DNA from: an uncultured Roseateles sp.
GTDB lineage: Bacteria; Pseudomonadota; Gammaproteobacteria; Burkholderiales; Burkholderiaceae
Assembly (NCBI GenBank): GCA_946886855.1
Contig: CAMPJJ010000017.1
Span: 7,453-71,452, forward strand
Direction: 5' to 3'
DNA: 64,000 nucleotides
Shown here: piece after piece, positions 47,731-54,702 of the stretch
Layout of the letters: every line of letters begins with the position of its first letter
How positions within the stretch are numbered: the first letter of the stretch is position 1
The notes under the pieces: model-generated
What the model saw: the letters and a program-made list of their open reading frames with translations, nothing else
What the model was told of the DNA's origin: nothing
Databases searched by the model: none
Translations under genes and position numbers: made by a program

Positions 47731-48510
47731 ATGACGCTCCGGACATCCCCCCGCGACGACGACAGCCACTGGCCCTGGTCGCTGCCCTTCTGGATCGCCC
47801 ATCGCGGCGCCGGCAAGCTGGCGCCGGAGAACACGCTGGCGGCCTTCCGCGAAGGTGCGCGCCAAGGCTACCGCGCCTTCGAATGCGACGTGAAGCTCAG
47901 CGCCGACGGCGTGCCCTTCCTGCTGCACGACGCGACGCTGGACCGCACGACGAGCGCCCGAGGCCGCGCCGCGGACCGGACCTGGAGCGAGCTGTCGCGG
48001 CTCGACGCGGGCCGCTGGCACAGCCGCGCATTCGCCGGCGAACCGCCGCCCAGCCTGGAGGCCATCGCCGCCTTCGTGCGCCGCAACCAGCATGCGCTGA
48101 ACATAGAGATCAAGCCCACGCCGGGCGACGAGTTCCGCACCGGCGAAGCGGTCGGCGGCGAGGTGCTGCGCTTGTGGGAGGGATCGGCCCCGGACTCGGT
48201 GCTGTTCAGCAGCTTCCAGCCGGAAGCGCTGCGCGGCGCGCGGGAATCGGCGCCGCAGGTGCCGCGGGGTCTTCTGCTCGACAAGCTCGACGGCGACGGC
48301 TGGCTGCCGCTGGCGCAGTCGCTCGGCTGCCGTGCCGTCATCACGCATTACGCGCTGATGGACCAGGCGCTGGTGGCGCGCCTGCATGCGGCGGAGATGA
48401 AAGCCCTGGTCTACACCGTCAACGACGCCGCCTCCGCGCAGTGGCTGATCGCCAACGGCGTCGACGGCATCATCACCGACGCGGTCGACCGGTTCAGCCC
48501 GACGGCCTGA
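47731..48510 (+). CDS. ugpQ: Cytoplasmic glycerophosphodiester phosphodiesterase UgpQ
   Basis: Enzyme of 259 residues that splits glycerophosphodiesters into an alcohol and sn-glycerol-3-phosphate. The GDPD signature is complete: IAHRGAGKLAPENTLAAFRE with the catalytic His, FECDVKLSADGVPFLLHDAT with metal-binding acids, and LNIEIKPT. No signal peptide, so it acts on diesters imported by UgpBAEC. The gene follows ugpC after 72 bases with RBS AGGGAGAA. Confidence 0.94.
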   Translation: MTLRTSPRDDDSHWPWSLPFWIAHRGAGKLAPENTLAAFREGARQGYRAFECDVKLSADGVPFLLHDATLDRTTSARGRAADRTWSELSRLDAGRWHSRAFAGEPPPSLEAIAAFVRRNQHALNIEIKPTPGDEFRTGEAVGGEVLRLWEGSAPDSVLFSSFQPEALRGARESAPQVPRGLLLDKLDGDGWLPLAQSLGCRAVITHYALMDQALVARLHAAEMKALVYTVNDAASAQWLIANGVDGIITDAVDRFSPTA

Positions 48511-48552
48511 GCGGCGCTTCAGCCGACTTCAGCCGACGGTTCAGCCGCCGGT

Positions 48553-49167
48553 TCAGCGCGCGGGATCGATCAACTCGTTGATCGAGATCATCCCGTAGAT
48601 GCAGGTGTCGCTGAGCTGTCCGGCGGCGTTGAGCGCGTCGTCGCGCAACAGCCCTTCCAGCGAGAAGCCGCAGCGTTCGGCGACGGCGCGACTCGGCGCA
48701 TTGCGCGAATCGGTGCGGATCTCCAGGCGGCGCGCGCGCAGCGGGCCGAAGGCCAGCCGCGCCAGCGCGACGACGGCTTCGGAAGCCAGTCCGCGCCCGG
48801 TGTGCGCCGGGCCAAGCCAGTAGCCGATCTCGTAGCGCCGGACCTTCCATTCCAGCGTGTGCAGGCCGGCGCCGCCGATCAGCGCGCCGGCGCTGCCGTC
48901 GGCCGCACGCTCATGGACGTAATAGGCCAGGTGCTGCCGCTGCAGGAACTGCGACTGCATGCGGCGCGCGACCGCCTCGGACTGCTCGACGCTGGGCGTC
49001 TCGTGCGCCCAGGGCATCCAGGGCTTGAGGTGTTCCTGGGCGTCGAGGACGGCCCGGTTGAGCAGGGGCCCGAGGCCCGCGCGCGGCGCGAGGAGCAGGA
49101 GCCGCGGCGTCTCCAGGCGCTCGGGAACCTCGATGAGGATGGGGTCGTCGGCTGGCATGACTCTCAT
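48553..49167 (-). CDS. GNAT family acetyltransferase (RimJ/RimL type)
   Basis: Protein of 204 residues with the RimJ/RimL layout: LETPRLLLLAPRAG at the start, YEIGYWLGPAHTGRGLASEA as acetyl-CoA motif and RLEIRTDSRNAPSRAVAERC followed by GFSLEG. Such enzymes acetylate protein N termini, polyamines or antibiotics; the target is unknown. It follows the MFS gene on the same strand after 17 bases, so the two are co-expressed. The start could be the first ATG (49167) or the one three codons later. Confidence 0.85.
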   Translation of the reverse strand: MRVMPADDPILIEVPERLETPRLLLLAPRAGLGPLLNRAVLDAQEHLKPWMPWAHETPSVEQSEAVARRMQSQFLQRQHLAYYVHERAADGSAGALIGGAGLHTLEWKVRRYEIGYWLGPAHTGRGLASEAVVALARLAFGPLRARRLEIRTDSRNAPSRAVAERCGFSLEGLLRDDALNAAGQLSDTCIYGMISINELIDPAR

Positions 49168-49184
49168 GATGCGTGAAGCCGCCT

Positions 49185-50579
49185 TCAGTTCCCGTTCACC
49201 GGCTGCAGGTTCGTGCCGCGTCCCTGGCTCACAGGAGGGATGCCCGGCATCGCTTCGACGCCCAGTTCAGGCTCTTCCTCCTCGACCTTGGGCAGCACCT
49301 TCACCGATCGGATGGCCTGGACCTGCCAGGCCAGCACCGCCAGCAGCACCGCGCCCACGCCCGCGAAGGCCAGCGCGGCGCGCAGGCTGACATGCTCGCC
49401 GAGCCAGCCGCCGATCAGCGCGCCGGGGCCGGCGGGGATCAGGATCAGCCACCGCATGGTGCTGGTCATGCGCCCCAGCAGCGGTCCCGGCGTCACCGCC
49501 TGCCGCAGCGACAGGAAATTGATGAAGATGAACACCGCGCCGACACCGAACATGAACAGCGTGAAGGCGAAGGCCGCCACGCCCCAGGCGTTGGCCGGCG
49601 CGATGCACAGGGCCGCCCAGCCGACGCCGCACAGCGCGAAACCGCTGACCAGACAGGGGCCGGGTCCGAGGCGGGCGCTGACGCGATGGCCGATGGCGCT
49701 GGCCAGCACCGTGCCGGCGCCCAGCGCGATGTAGGACAGGCCGACGCTCTGCGCCGACAGCCCGAGCACGCGCGTCGCGAAGAGGATCTGCACAACCTGC
49801 GCCGCCTGGTTGAACATCTGCCAGCCGCCGACCGCGCAGGCCAGCGCGACCAGCATGGGTTTGCCGCGGACGAAGTCGACGCCGGCCTTCAGGTCGCGCC
49901 AGAAATGGGCGCCGTCGAGGCGATGCAGGGTCTCGTTGACCTTGACGCCGCGCAGGATCGCCGCGGAGGCGACCAGCAGCAGCGCGTCGACCGCCAGCGC
50001 CAGCGGCGCGCCGACCAGCTTGATCAGCGCGCCCGCGACCCCGGGGCCGGCGACCTCCGCGCCGGAGGACGCCAGCGCGTTCTTCGCATGCGCCTCGACC
50101 AGCCGGTCACGGCTCACGACCTGTGTCAGCACGATCTGCGAGGCGCTGCCGGCGATCGTGTACACGGTCCCGAGCAGGAAGCCAACGAAATACAGCCAGG
50201 GCATGCCCAGCCATCCCATCCAGTGCGCGATCGGCACGCTGGCCACGGCGACGGCCAGCGTGAGCTCGCCGACGATGTAGACCGGCAGCTTGCGGACGCG
50301 GTCCAGCCAGACACCGGCGGGCAGCGAGAACAGCACGAAGGGCGCGAGCTCCATGGCCGTCAGCACGCCCATCTGCGTCGGCGAGGCGTGCAGCAGCACC
50401 GCCGCGGTCAACGGCAGCGCCAGCAGCGTGATCTGCCCGCCGAGCGAGCTGATCAGGATCGACGTCCAGAGACGCCGGTAGACGAGGTTGCGCAGCAGAT
50501 CGCCGGCGGGGAGCTGGATGAGATCCAGCAGGCGGTCGAGCAGACGGTCGACCCACGTGGTTGTCCTCTTGGGCAACAT
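49185..50579 (-). CDS. MFS exporter (EntS/MFS_3 type)
   Basis: Inner-membrane exporter of 464 residues with about 12 helices. The MFS signature in the first cytoplasmic loop is FSLPAGVWLDRVRKLPVYIV; VVSRDRLVEAHAKNALASSG and FLLGTVYTIAGSASQIVLTQ are typical of the enterobactin-exporter/macrolide-efflux branch. The ATG at 50579 has GGAG seven bases upstream; the frame is open farther upstream but low complexity. A candidate 28-codon leader and a promoter lie upstream, suggesting drug- or translation-responsive control. A GNAT acetyltransferase follows in the same operon, which would fit a resistance or export function (inference). Confidence 0.85.
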   Translation of the reverse strand: MLPKRTTTWVDRLLDRLLDLIQLPAGDLLRNLVYRRLWTSILISSLGGQITLLALPLTAAVLLHASPTQMGVLTAMELAPFVLFSLPAGVWLDRVRKLPVYIVGELTLAVAVASVPIAHWMGWLGMPWLYFVGFLLGTVYTIAGSASQIVLTQVVSRDRLVEAHAKNALASSGAEVAGPGVAGALIKLVGAPLALAVDALLLVASAAILRGVKVNETLHRLDGAHFWRDLKAGVDFVRGKPMLVALACAVGGWQMFNQAAQVVQILFATRVLGLSAQSVGLSYIALGAGTVLASAIGHRVSARLGPGPCLVSGFALCGVGWAALCIAPANAWGVAAFAFTLFMFGVGAVFIFINFLSLRQAVTPGPLLGRMTSTMRWLILIPAGPGALIGGWLGEHVSLRAALAFAGVGAVLLAVLAWQVQAIRSVKVLPKVEEEEPELGVEAMPGIPPVSQGRGTNLQPVNGN

Positions 50580-50730
50580 GATGAACTCCGGAGGCGGTCC
50601 ATGCGAGGCGTCATGCGCCGGGCGCGGACCGGGCGGGCGGGACGCCGTCGGCGTCGGGCTCGCGGAAAGCCAAGGACCTGGGGGCCGGCCCGCCTCGGGC
50701 GGTCGGGGGCCGGGAAGCGCCGTGAAGACG

Positions 50731-50817
50731 CTACGGTCGTCGCGCCCAGCCGGCCTGGCCAAGCGCGCGCACCGACGCCTGGGCGTCGTCTCTGGTGCGG
50801 TCGAGCAGCTTGGTCAT
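50731..50817 (-). CDS. Candidate leader peptide of the MFS-GNAT operon (28 codons)
   Basis: A short frame starts with ATG at 50817, preceded by GGAG at seven bases, and stops with TAG at 50733-50731. It encodes MTKLLDRTRDD at the start and ends GWARRP. It lies 52 bases after a predicted transcription start and 151 bases before the MFS ATG. GC-rich inverted repeats follow it (for example GACGCC / GGCGTC). This arrangement resembles regulatory leaders of efflux and resistance genes. Expression is not proven. Confidence 0.4.
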   Translation of the reverse strand: MTKLLDRTRDDAQASVRALGQAGWARRP

Positions 50818-50875
50818 GGGTCGGCTCCGATCGTGGATCGTGGCGTGAGAGCTTCCGGGGAGGAAGAAGGCGTCG

Positions 50876-50905
50876 ATGCTATCAGCGCGCTCGTGTCATC
50901 GACAA
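50876..50905 (-). promoter_or_regulatory. Promoter of the leader-MFS-GNAT operon
   Basis: Read on the minus strand, TTGTCG (50905-50900) and TAGCAT (50881-50876) are 18 bases apart. Transcription would start near 50869, just after the end of the gamma-glutamyltransferase gene and before the leader peptide. Confidence 0.4.
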
Positions 50906-50924
50906 GTGAGGAAAGGCAGGGGAC

Positions 50925-52556
50925 TCACCAGCCCGCGGCCGCGCCGTCGCGCCGCGGGTCGCTCGCCGCGACGTAGCCTTCCACCGCCGGATCGCCCAGG
51001 CGCCAGATGAACTGGCCCGCGCCGAAGTCCTGGTAGCTGTCGTTGATCTCGGCGATCTGGTGGCCGAGCGCGCGCAGCCCGGCGACGGCCGCGGGATTCA
51101 TCGTCGACTCGACGTTGATCGACAGCCCTGCGTTGTAGCGCCAGCGCGGCGCGTCGCAGGCCGCCTGCGGGTGCTGACGATGGTCGACCATCCGGACCAG
51201 CGTCTGCAGGTGGCCCTGCGGCTGCATGTTGGCGCCCATGACGCCGTAGCTCATCTGCGGCTGCCCGTCCTTCATCAGGAAGGCCGGGATGATGGTGTGG
51301 AAGGGCCGCTTGCCCGGCGCGACCACGTTGGCGTGGCCCGCCTCGCGCGTGAACCCGTGACCGCGGTTCTGCAGCGACAGGCCGTAGTCCGGCACCACCA
51401 CGCCCGAGCCGAAGCCGTGGTAGTTGCTCTGGATGAAGCTGACCATCATGCCGCTCTCATCGGCGGCGGTCAGGTAGATGGTGCCGCCCTTGACCGGATT
51501 GCCCGCCTGGAAGTCCTGGGCCTTGCTGCGGTCGATGAGCTTCGCGCGCTCGGCGAGGTAGTTCGGGTCCAGCAGCTCCGCGGCCTGGACCGCCATGGTT
51601 CGCGCGTCGCTGACGTAGCGGTAGGTGTCGGCGAAGGCGAGCTTCATCGCCTCGATCTGCAGATGGTGGGACTCGGCGCTGTCCACCGGCAGCGACGCGA
51701 TGTCGAACTGCTTGAGGAGGCCCAGCGCGATCAGCGCCGCGATGCCCTGTCCGTTCGGCGGGATCTCGTGCAGGGTGTGGCCGGCGTAGTCCATCGAGAT
51801 CGTGTCCACCCATTCCGGCGCGTAGGCGGCGAAGTCGGCGGCGGTGATCGCGCCGCCGGTCTCGCGCGCGAAGGCCGCCGTGGCTTCGGCGATCTCACCG
51901 CGATAGAAGGCCGCTCCCTTGGTGTCGGCGATGAGACGCAGCGTGCGCGCGGCCGCGGCGAATCGGAACACCTCGCCCACCTCCGGCGCGCGCCCCTTCG
52001 GCAGGAAGGCATCGGCGAAGCCCGGTTGCGACACGAGGTCCGCGACCTGCGACGCCAGGTGCCACTTGCCCTGCACGATCACCGGCACGGCGTAGCCGCG
52101 CTCGGCGATCTCGATCGCCGGCGCCATCAGGTCGGCGAAGGGCAGCTTGCCGTAGCGCTCGCTCAAGGCGACCCAGCCGCCCACCGCGCCCGGCACCGTC
52201 ACCGCGTCCCAGCCGCGCAGCGGCAACGAAGCGCCGGCACCGTGCTTGCGGTCGAAGTACTCGGGCGTCCACGCCTGCGGCGCGATGCCGGAGGCATTCA
52301 ACCCCTGCAAGGTCTTGCCGTCCCACACGATCGCGAAGGCATCCGAGCCGAGGCCGTTGCTGCAGGGCTCGAGCAGCGTCATGCAGGCCGCGGTCGCGAT
52401 CGCGGCGTCCACCGCGTTGCCGCCCTGCCCCAGGATGCGCAGACCGGCCTGCGCGGCCTGCGGATGCGAGGTCGACACGACATTGCGCGCGAAGACCGGA
52501 CTGCGTTGGCTCGCGTAGCCGCGGCTCCAGTCGAAGGCGGGGTGGGGGGCTGTCAT
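50925..52556 (-). CDS. Gamma-glutamyltransferase family protein
   Basis: Ntn-hydrolase precursor of 543 residues. It has the family opening (STSHPQAAQAGLRILGQGGN and AVDAAIATAACMTLLEP) and the nucleophile region: Thr359 in KGGTIYLTAADESG aligns with the threonine at which the precursor cuts itself into large and small subunits. The small subunit has GFGSGVVVPDYGLSLQNRG and MSYGVMGANMQPQGH. No signal peptide is visible, so it may be cytoplasmic, as in many acylase-like relatives; glutathione or another gamma-glutamyl compound is the likely substrate. Start at 52556 with AGGAG upstream. Confidence 0.9.
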   Translation of the reverse strand: MTAPHPAFDWSRGYASQRSPVFARNVVSTSHPQAAQAGLRILGQGGNAVDAAIATAACMTLLEPCSNGLGSDAFAIVWDGKTLQGLNASGIAPQAWTPEYFDRKHGAGASLPLRGWDAVTVPGAVGGWVALSERYGKLPFADLMAPAIEIAERGYAVPVIVQGKWHLASQVADLVSQPGFADAFLPKGRAPEVGEVFRFAAAARTLRLIADTKGAAFYRGEIAEATAAFARETGGAITAADFAAYAPEWVDTISMDYAGHTLHEIPPNGQGIAALIALGLLKQFDIASLPVDSAESHHLQIEAMKLAFADTYRYVSDARTMAVQAAELLDPNYLAERAKLIDRSKAQDFQAGNPVKGGTIYLTAADESGMMVSFIQSNYHGFGSGVVVPDYGLSLQNRGHGFTREAGHANVVAPGKRPFHTIIPAFLMKDGQPQMSYGVMGANMQPQGHLQTLVRMVDHRQHPQAACDAPRWRYNAGLSINVESTMNPAAVAGLRALGHQIAEINDSYQDFGAGQFIWRLGDPAVEGYVAASDPRRDGAAAGW

Positions 52557-52742
52557 CGGTGTCTCCTGAATGCGTGCGCGGCATCTTGCCCGACACCCGG
52601 CGGCGGCGACAGCGCGCAAGACCTGACCCGTGAAGGACCCGTGCGGATTGCGTAACCCAATGCAAAGCTGCACGAGGCTGTCAACACAAGGTGTCGCGGC
52701 GTCGTTGTCTGCTCACCTTGTTCAACCTGCTGGAGAAACCAG

Positions 52743-53015
52743 ATGCAAGCCTTCAAGACCATCAAGACCCTGGCCCTGATCCCCGCCCTGCTGATTGCCG
52801 GCGCCGCGATGGCCCAAGGCACCGCCACCCCGGCAGCGCCGACCACGCAAGCCGCTCCGGCAGCGACCGCCGCCCCGGCGTCCGATGCCAAGACCGAGCA
52901 CAAGGGTGCGAAGCATCACAAGGCGACCGGCGACAAGACCGCCGCGCACAAGGCCGGCCACAAGAAGGCCGACAAGGCTGAGAAGCCCGCCGAAGGCGCC
53001 TCCGCCGCCAAGTAA
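52743..53015 (+). CDS. Secreted Lys/His/Ala-rich protein
   Basis: Protein of 90 residues: a signal peptide (FKTIKTLALIPALLIAGAAMAQ), then a low-complexity Ala/Pro/Thr stretch and a basic part rich in Lys, His and Ala (HKGAKHHKATGDKTAAHKAG). It resembles acid-shock (Asr-like) and other disordered periplasmic basic proteins in composition; homology cannot be claimed. RBS GGAG lies seven bases before the ATG. A terminator follows. Confidence 0.7.
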   Translation: MQAFKTIKTLALIPALLIAGAAMAQGTATPAAPTTQAAPAATAAPASDAKTEHKGAKHHKATGDKTAAHKAGHKKADKAEKPAEGASAAK

Positions 53016-53079
53016 CCGGCGCGGAAGTCGAAGGCTCGTGGCGCGCCCCGCGCGTCCCGCGCGCCTCGGCGCCTCAAAA

Positions 53080-53115
53080 AAAACCGCAGCACCGGGTGAC
53101 CGGTCTGCGGTTTTT
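53080..53115. terminator. Bidirectional terminator
   Basis: Arms AAAACCGCAG / CTGCGGTTTT, with a smaller inner stem (CCGG/CCGG), preceded by an A-run and followed by a T-run. It serves the Lys-rich protein gene (plus) and bfd (minus). Confidence 0.9.
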
Positions 53116-53176
53116 CTTCGTCCAGACCTTCGGCCGGCAGCGGCTCGATCAGCCGCCGGGAATCAGAACGCTTCGA

Positions 53177-53413
53177 TCAAGCGGCCAGTTGCGCGATCGG
53201 GATGACGTGCGAGCTGCTCGCGCAGGTCACGCCATGGGCGGCGGCGCAGTGGCGGAGCGCTTCATTGAAGACGTCGCGCGCGCAGTCGTGGCAGCTGCCG
53301 CAGGCGGAGGCCACCTGGGTCTCGTCCTGGAGCACGTCGAAGTTGTGGACGCCGTCGGCCACGGTGCGGCGGATGTCGCGGTCGGAAACTCGATGGCAGA
53401 GGCAGACGATCAT
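53177..53413 (-). CDS. bfd: Bacterioferritin-associated ferredoxin
   Basis: 2Fe-2S protein of 78 residues that reduces the bacterioferritin core to release iron. Cluster ligands Cys4, Cys6, Cys38 and Cys41 are visible (VCLC near the start and ACGSC). The length is that of the family. A strong promoter with a Fur-like site precedes it, fitting expression under iron starvation. bfr lies upstream on the same strand but with its own terminator between. Confidence 0.93.
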   Translation of the reverse strand: MIVCLCHRVSDRDIRRTVADGVHNFDVLQDETQVASACGSCHDCARDVFNEALRHCAAAHGVTCASSSHVIPIAQLAA

Positions 53414-53450
53414 GGCGGCGGCAAGTCAGGATGAACCTGGGATAGCCGTG

Positions 53451-53480
53451 ATACTAGCGCAAACGCGAATCCCTCTCAAT
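53451..53480 (-). promoter_or_regulatory. bfd promoter with Fur box
   Basis: On the minus strand TTGAGA (53479-53474), a 17-base spacer and TAGTAT (53456-53451) make a near-consensus promoter. ATTGAGAGGGATTCGCGTT (53480-53462) overlaps the -35 and spacer and matches AATGAGAATGATTCTCATT, the classical Fur-box form, at 14 of 19 bases. Confidence 0.65.
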
Positions 53481-53565
53481 TAGATTGCAGAGCCCCTGCG
53501 GCGCGTCGGACAACTGTCGGTGAACGACGACACGAAAGCTCGCCCGCCGTCGCCGAGACGCAAAA

Positions 53566-53585
53566 AAGCCCCGCAAGCGGGGCTT
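53566..53585 (-). terminator. Rho-independent terminator of bfr
   Basis: Arms AAGCCCCGC / GCGGGGCTT with an AA centre; on the minus strand the stem is followed by a T-run. It lies 46 bases after the bfr stop. Confidence 0.85.
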
Positions 53586-53631
53586 GGGGTTCCTGGCGGC
53601 GGCTGGGGCCCCGGGATGGACGGGCTGGCGG

Positions 53632-54108
53632 TTAGCTCGCTTCGCCCATCTGGCTCTGGAGCCAATTCTGTTCGCCGATCTGCGCGATCAGCTCGATCTG
53701 GGTTTCCAGATGGTCGATGTGTTCTTCGGTGTCGGCGAGGATCTCCTCGAGCACCTCGCGGGAGATGTAGTCGCGCACGCTCTCGCAGTAGGCGATGGCT
53801 TCCTTCAGCAGCGGATGGCTGCCCATCTCGATCTTCAGGTCGCAATGCTGGGCCTCGACGGCGTTCTCGCCGATGTAGAGCTTGCCCAGGTCCTGCAGGT
53901 TGGGCAGGCCTTCCAGCAGCAGGATGCGATCCATCAGCTTGTCGGCGTGCTTCATCTCCTCGATGGACTCGGCGTACTCGTGCTTGGCCAGGCGCTCCAG
54001 GCCCCAGCTCTTGTACATCTTGTAGTGCAGGAAGTACTGGTTGATCGCGGTCAGCTCGTTCTTCAGCTGCGCGTTCAAGTACTCGATGACCTTGGCGTCG
54101 CCCTTCAT
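53632..54108 (-). CDS. bfr: Bacterioferritin
   Basis: Haem-containing iron-storage ferritin of 158 residues, forming a 24-mer shell. The ferroxidase ligands fit: Glu18, Glu51 and His54 ([12 protein letters not shown]), with Glu94 and Glu127 regions later ([10 protein letters not shown]). Met52, the haem ligand, is present. ATG at 54108 with AGGAG upstream. It lies back to back with the hemP gene and shares a 172-base control region with it. Confidence 0.96.
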   Translation of the reverse strand: MKGDAKVIEYLNAQLKNELTAINQYFLHYKMYKSWGLERLAKHEYAESIEEMKHADKLMDRILLLEGLPNLQDLGKLYIGENAVEAQHCDLKIEMGSHPLLKEAIAYCESVRDYISREVLEEILADTEEHIDHLETQIELIAQIGEQNWLQSQMGEAS

Positions 54109-54249
54109 GTTCTTCTCCTGGGAATTCGGTGGGATGGGGCGCATTGTCGTCATCCCTACGACGAATGGGGACAAGACCCGCCGGGCCCGCTCTGCATGCG
54201 AAGTATTCGCAGCCCGTTTCCATCAAGAAAAAAGCGATCGCCGCGATTC

Positions 54250-54282
54250 TTGGTTGCTATTGCGAATCGTTCTCATTAAGAT
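54250..54282 (+). promoter_or_regulatory. hemP promoter with Fur box
   Basis: ATTGCGAATCGTTCTCATT at 54259-54277 is the reverse complement of a sequence matching the classical Fur box at 16 of 19 positions. A candidate promoter is TTGCTA (54254-54259), a 17-base spacer and TAAGAT (54277-54282). If right, transcription starts near 54290 and hemP would be leaderless from the second ATG. Confidence 0.65.
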
Positions 54283-54514
54283 GCTTCGCATGAATGCCCA
54301 CCACCACCCCCATCTCGAAGCCCTGCAAGCCGTTGCGCTGGACAGCGCACGGGTCGCCGCAGGTTCGCCGCGCGAAGCGGTTCCGCTGGTCCAGCGCCGC
54401 CGCATCAGCAGCCAGACGCTGATGGGCAACGACCGCGAGGTCGAGATCGAACATGCCGGCTCGCTCTACCGGCTGCGGGTGACCTCGCTGGGCAAACTCA
54501 TCCTGACCAAGTGA
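54281..54514 (+). CDS. hemP: Haemin uptake protein HemP
   Basis: Small protein of up to 77 residues of the HemP family, found at the head of haem-uptake operons and reported in some bacteria to activate them. The family core is present: RRRISSQTLMGNDREVEIEH, then AGSLYRLRVTSLGKLILTK at the C terminus. The N terminus has a His cluster (HHHPHLE). No Shine-Dalgarno precedes either ATG (54281 or 54290). A Fur box directly upstream indicates iron-controlled expression. Confidence 0.85.
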   Translation: MLRMNAHHHPHLEALQAVALDSARVAAGSPREAVPLVQRRRISSQTLMGNDREVEIEHAGSLYRLRVTSLGKLILTK

Positions 54515-54702
54515 CCCGGATCCGCTGAGCGGCGCGGCCGGCCGAGGACCGGTCCGCCCGCCCGCGATCCGCGTCTGCGTTTCCGTCCCGCTTCCCTCTC
54601 CATCGTCCCTGAACGCCGGCCGTCCGCGAGGACCGCCCGCCCGCACCAGCCCGCGTCGTGCCAGCCCGTGCGAGATCCAAGAACTACAAGGATTTCGTCA
54701 CC

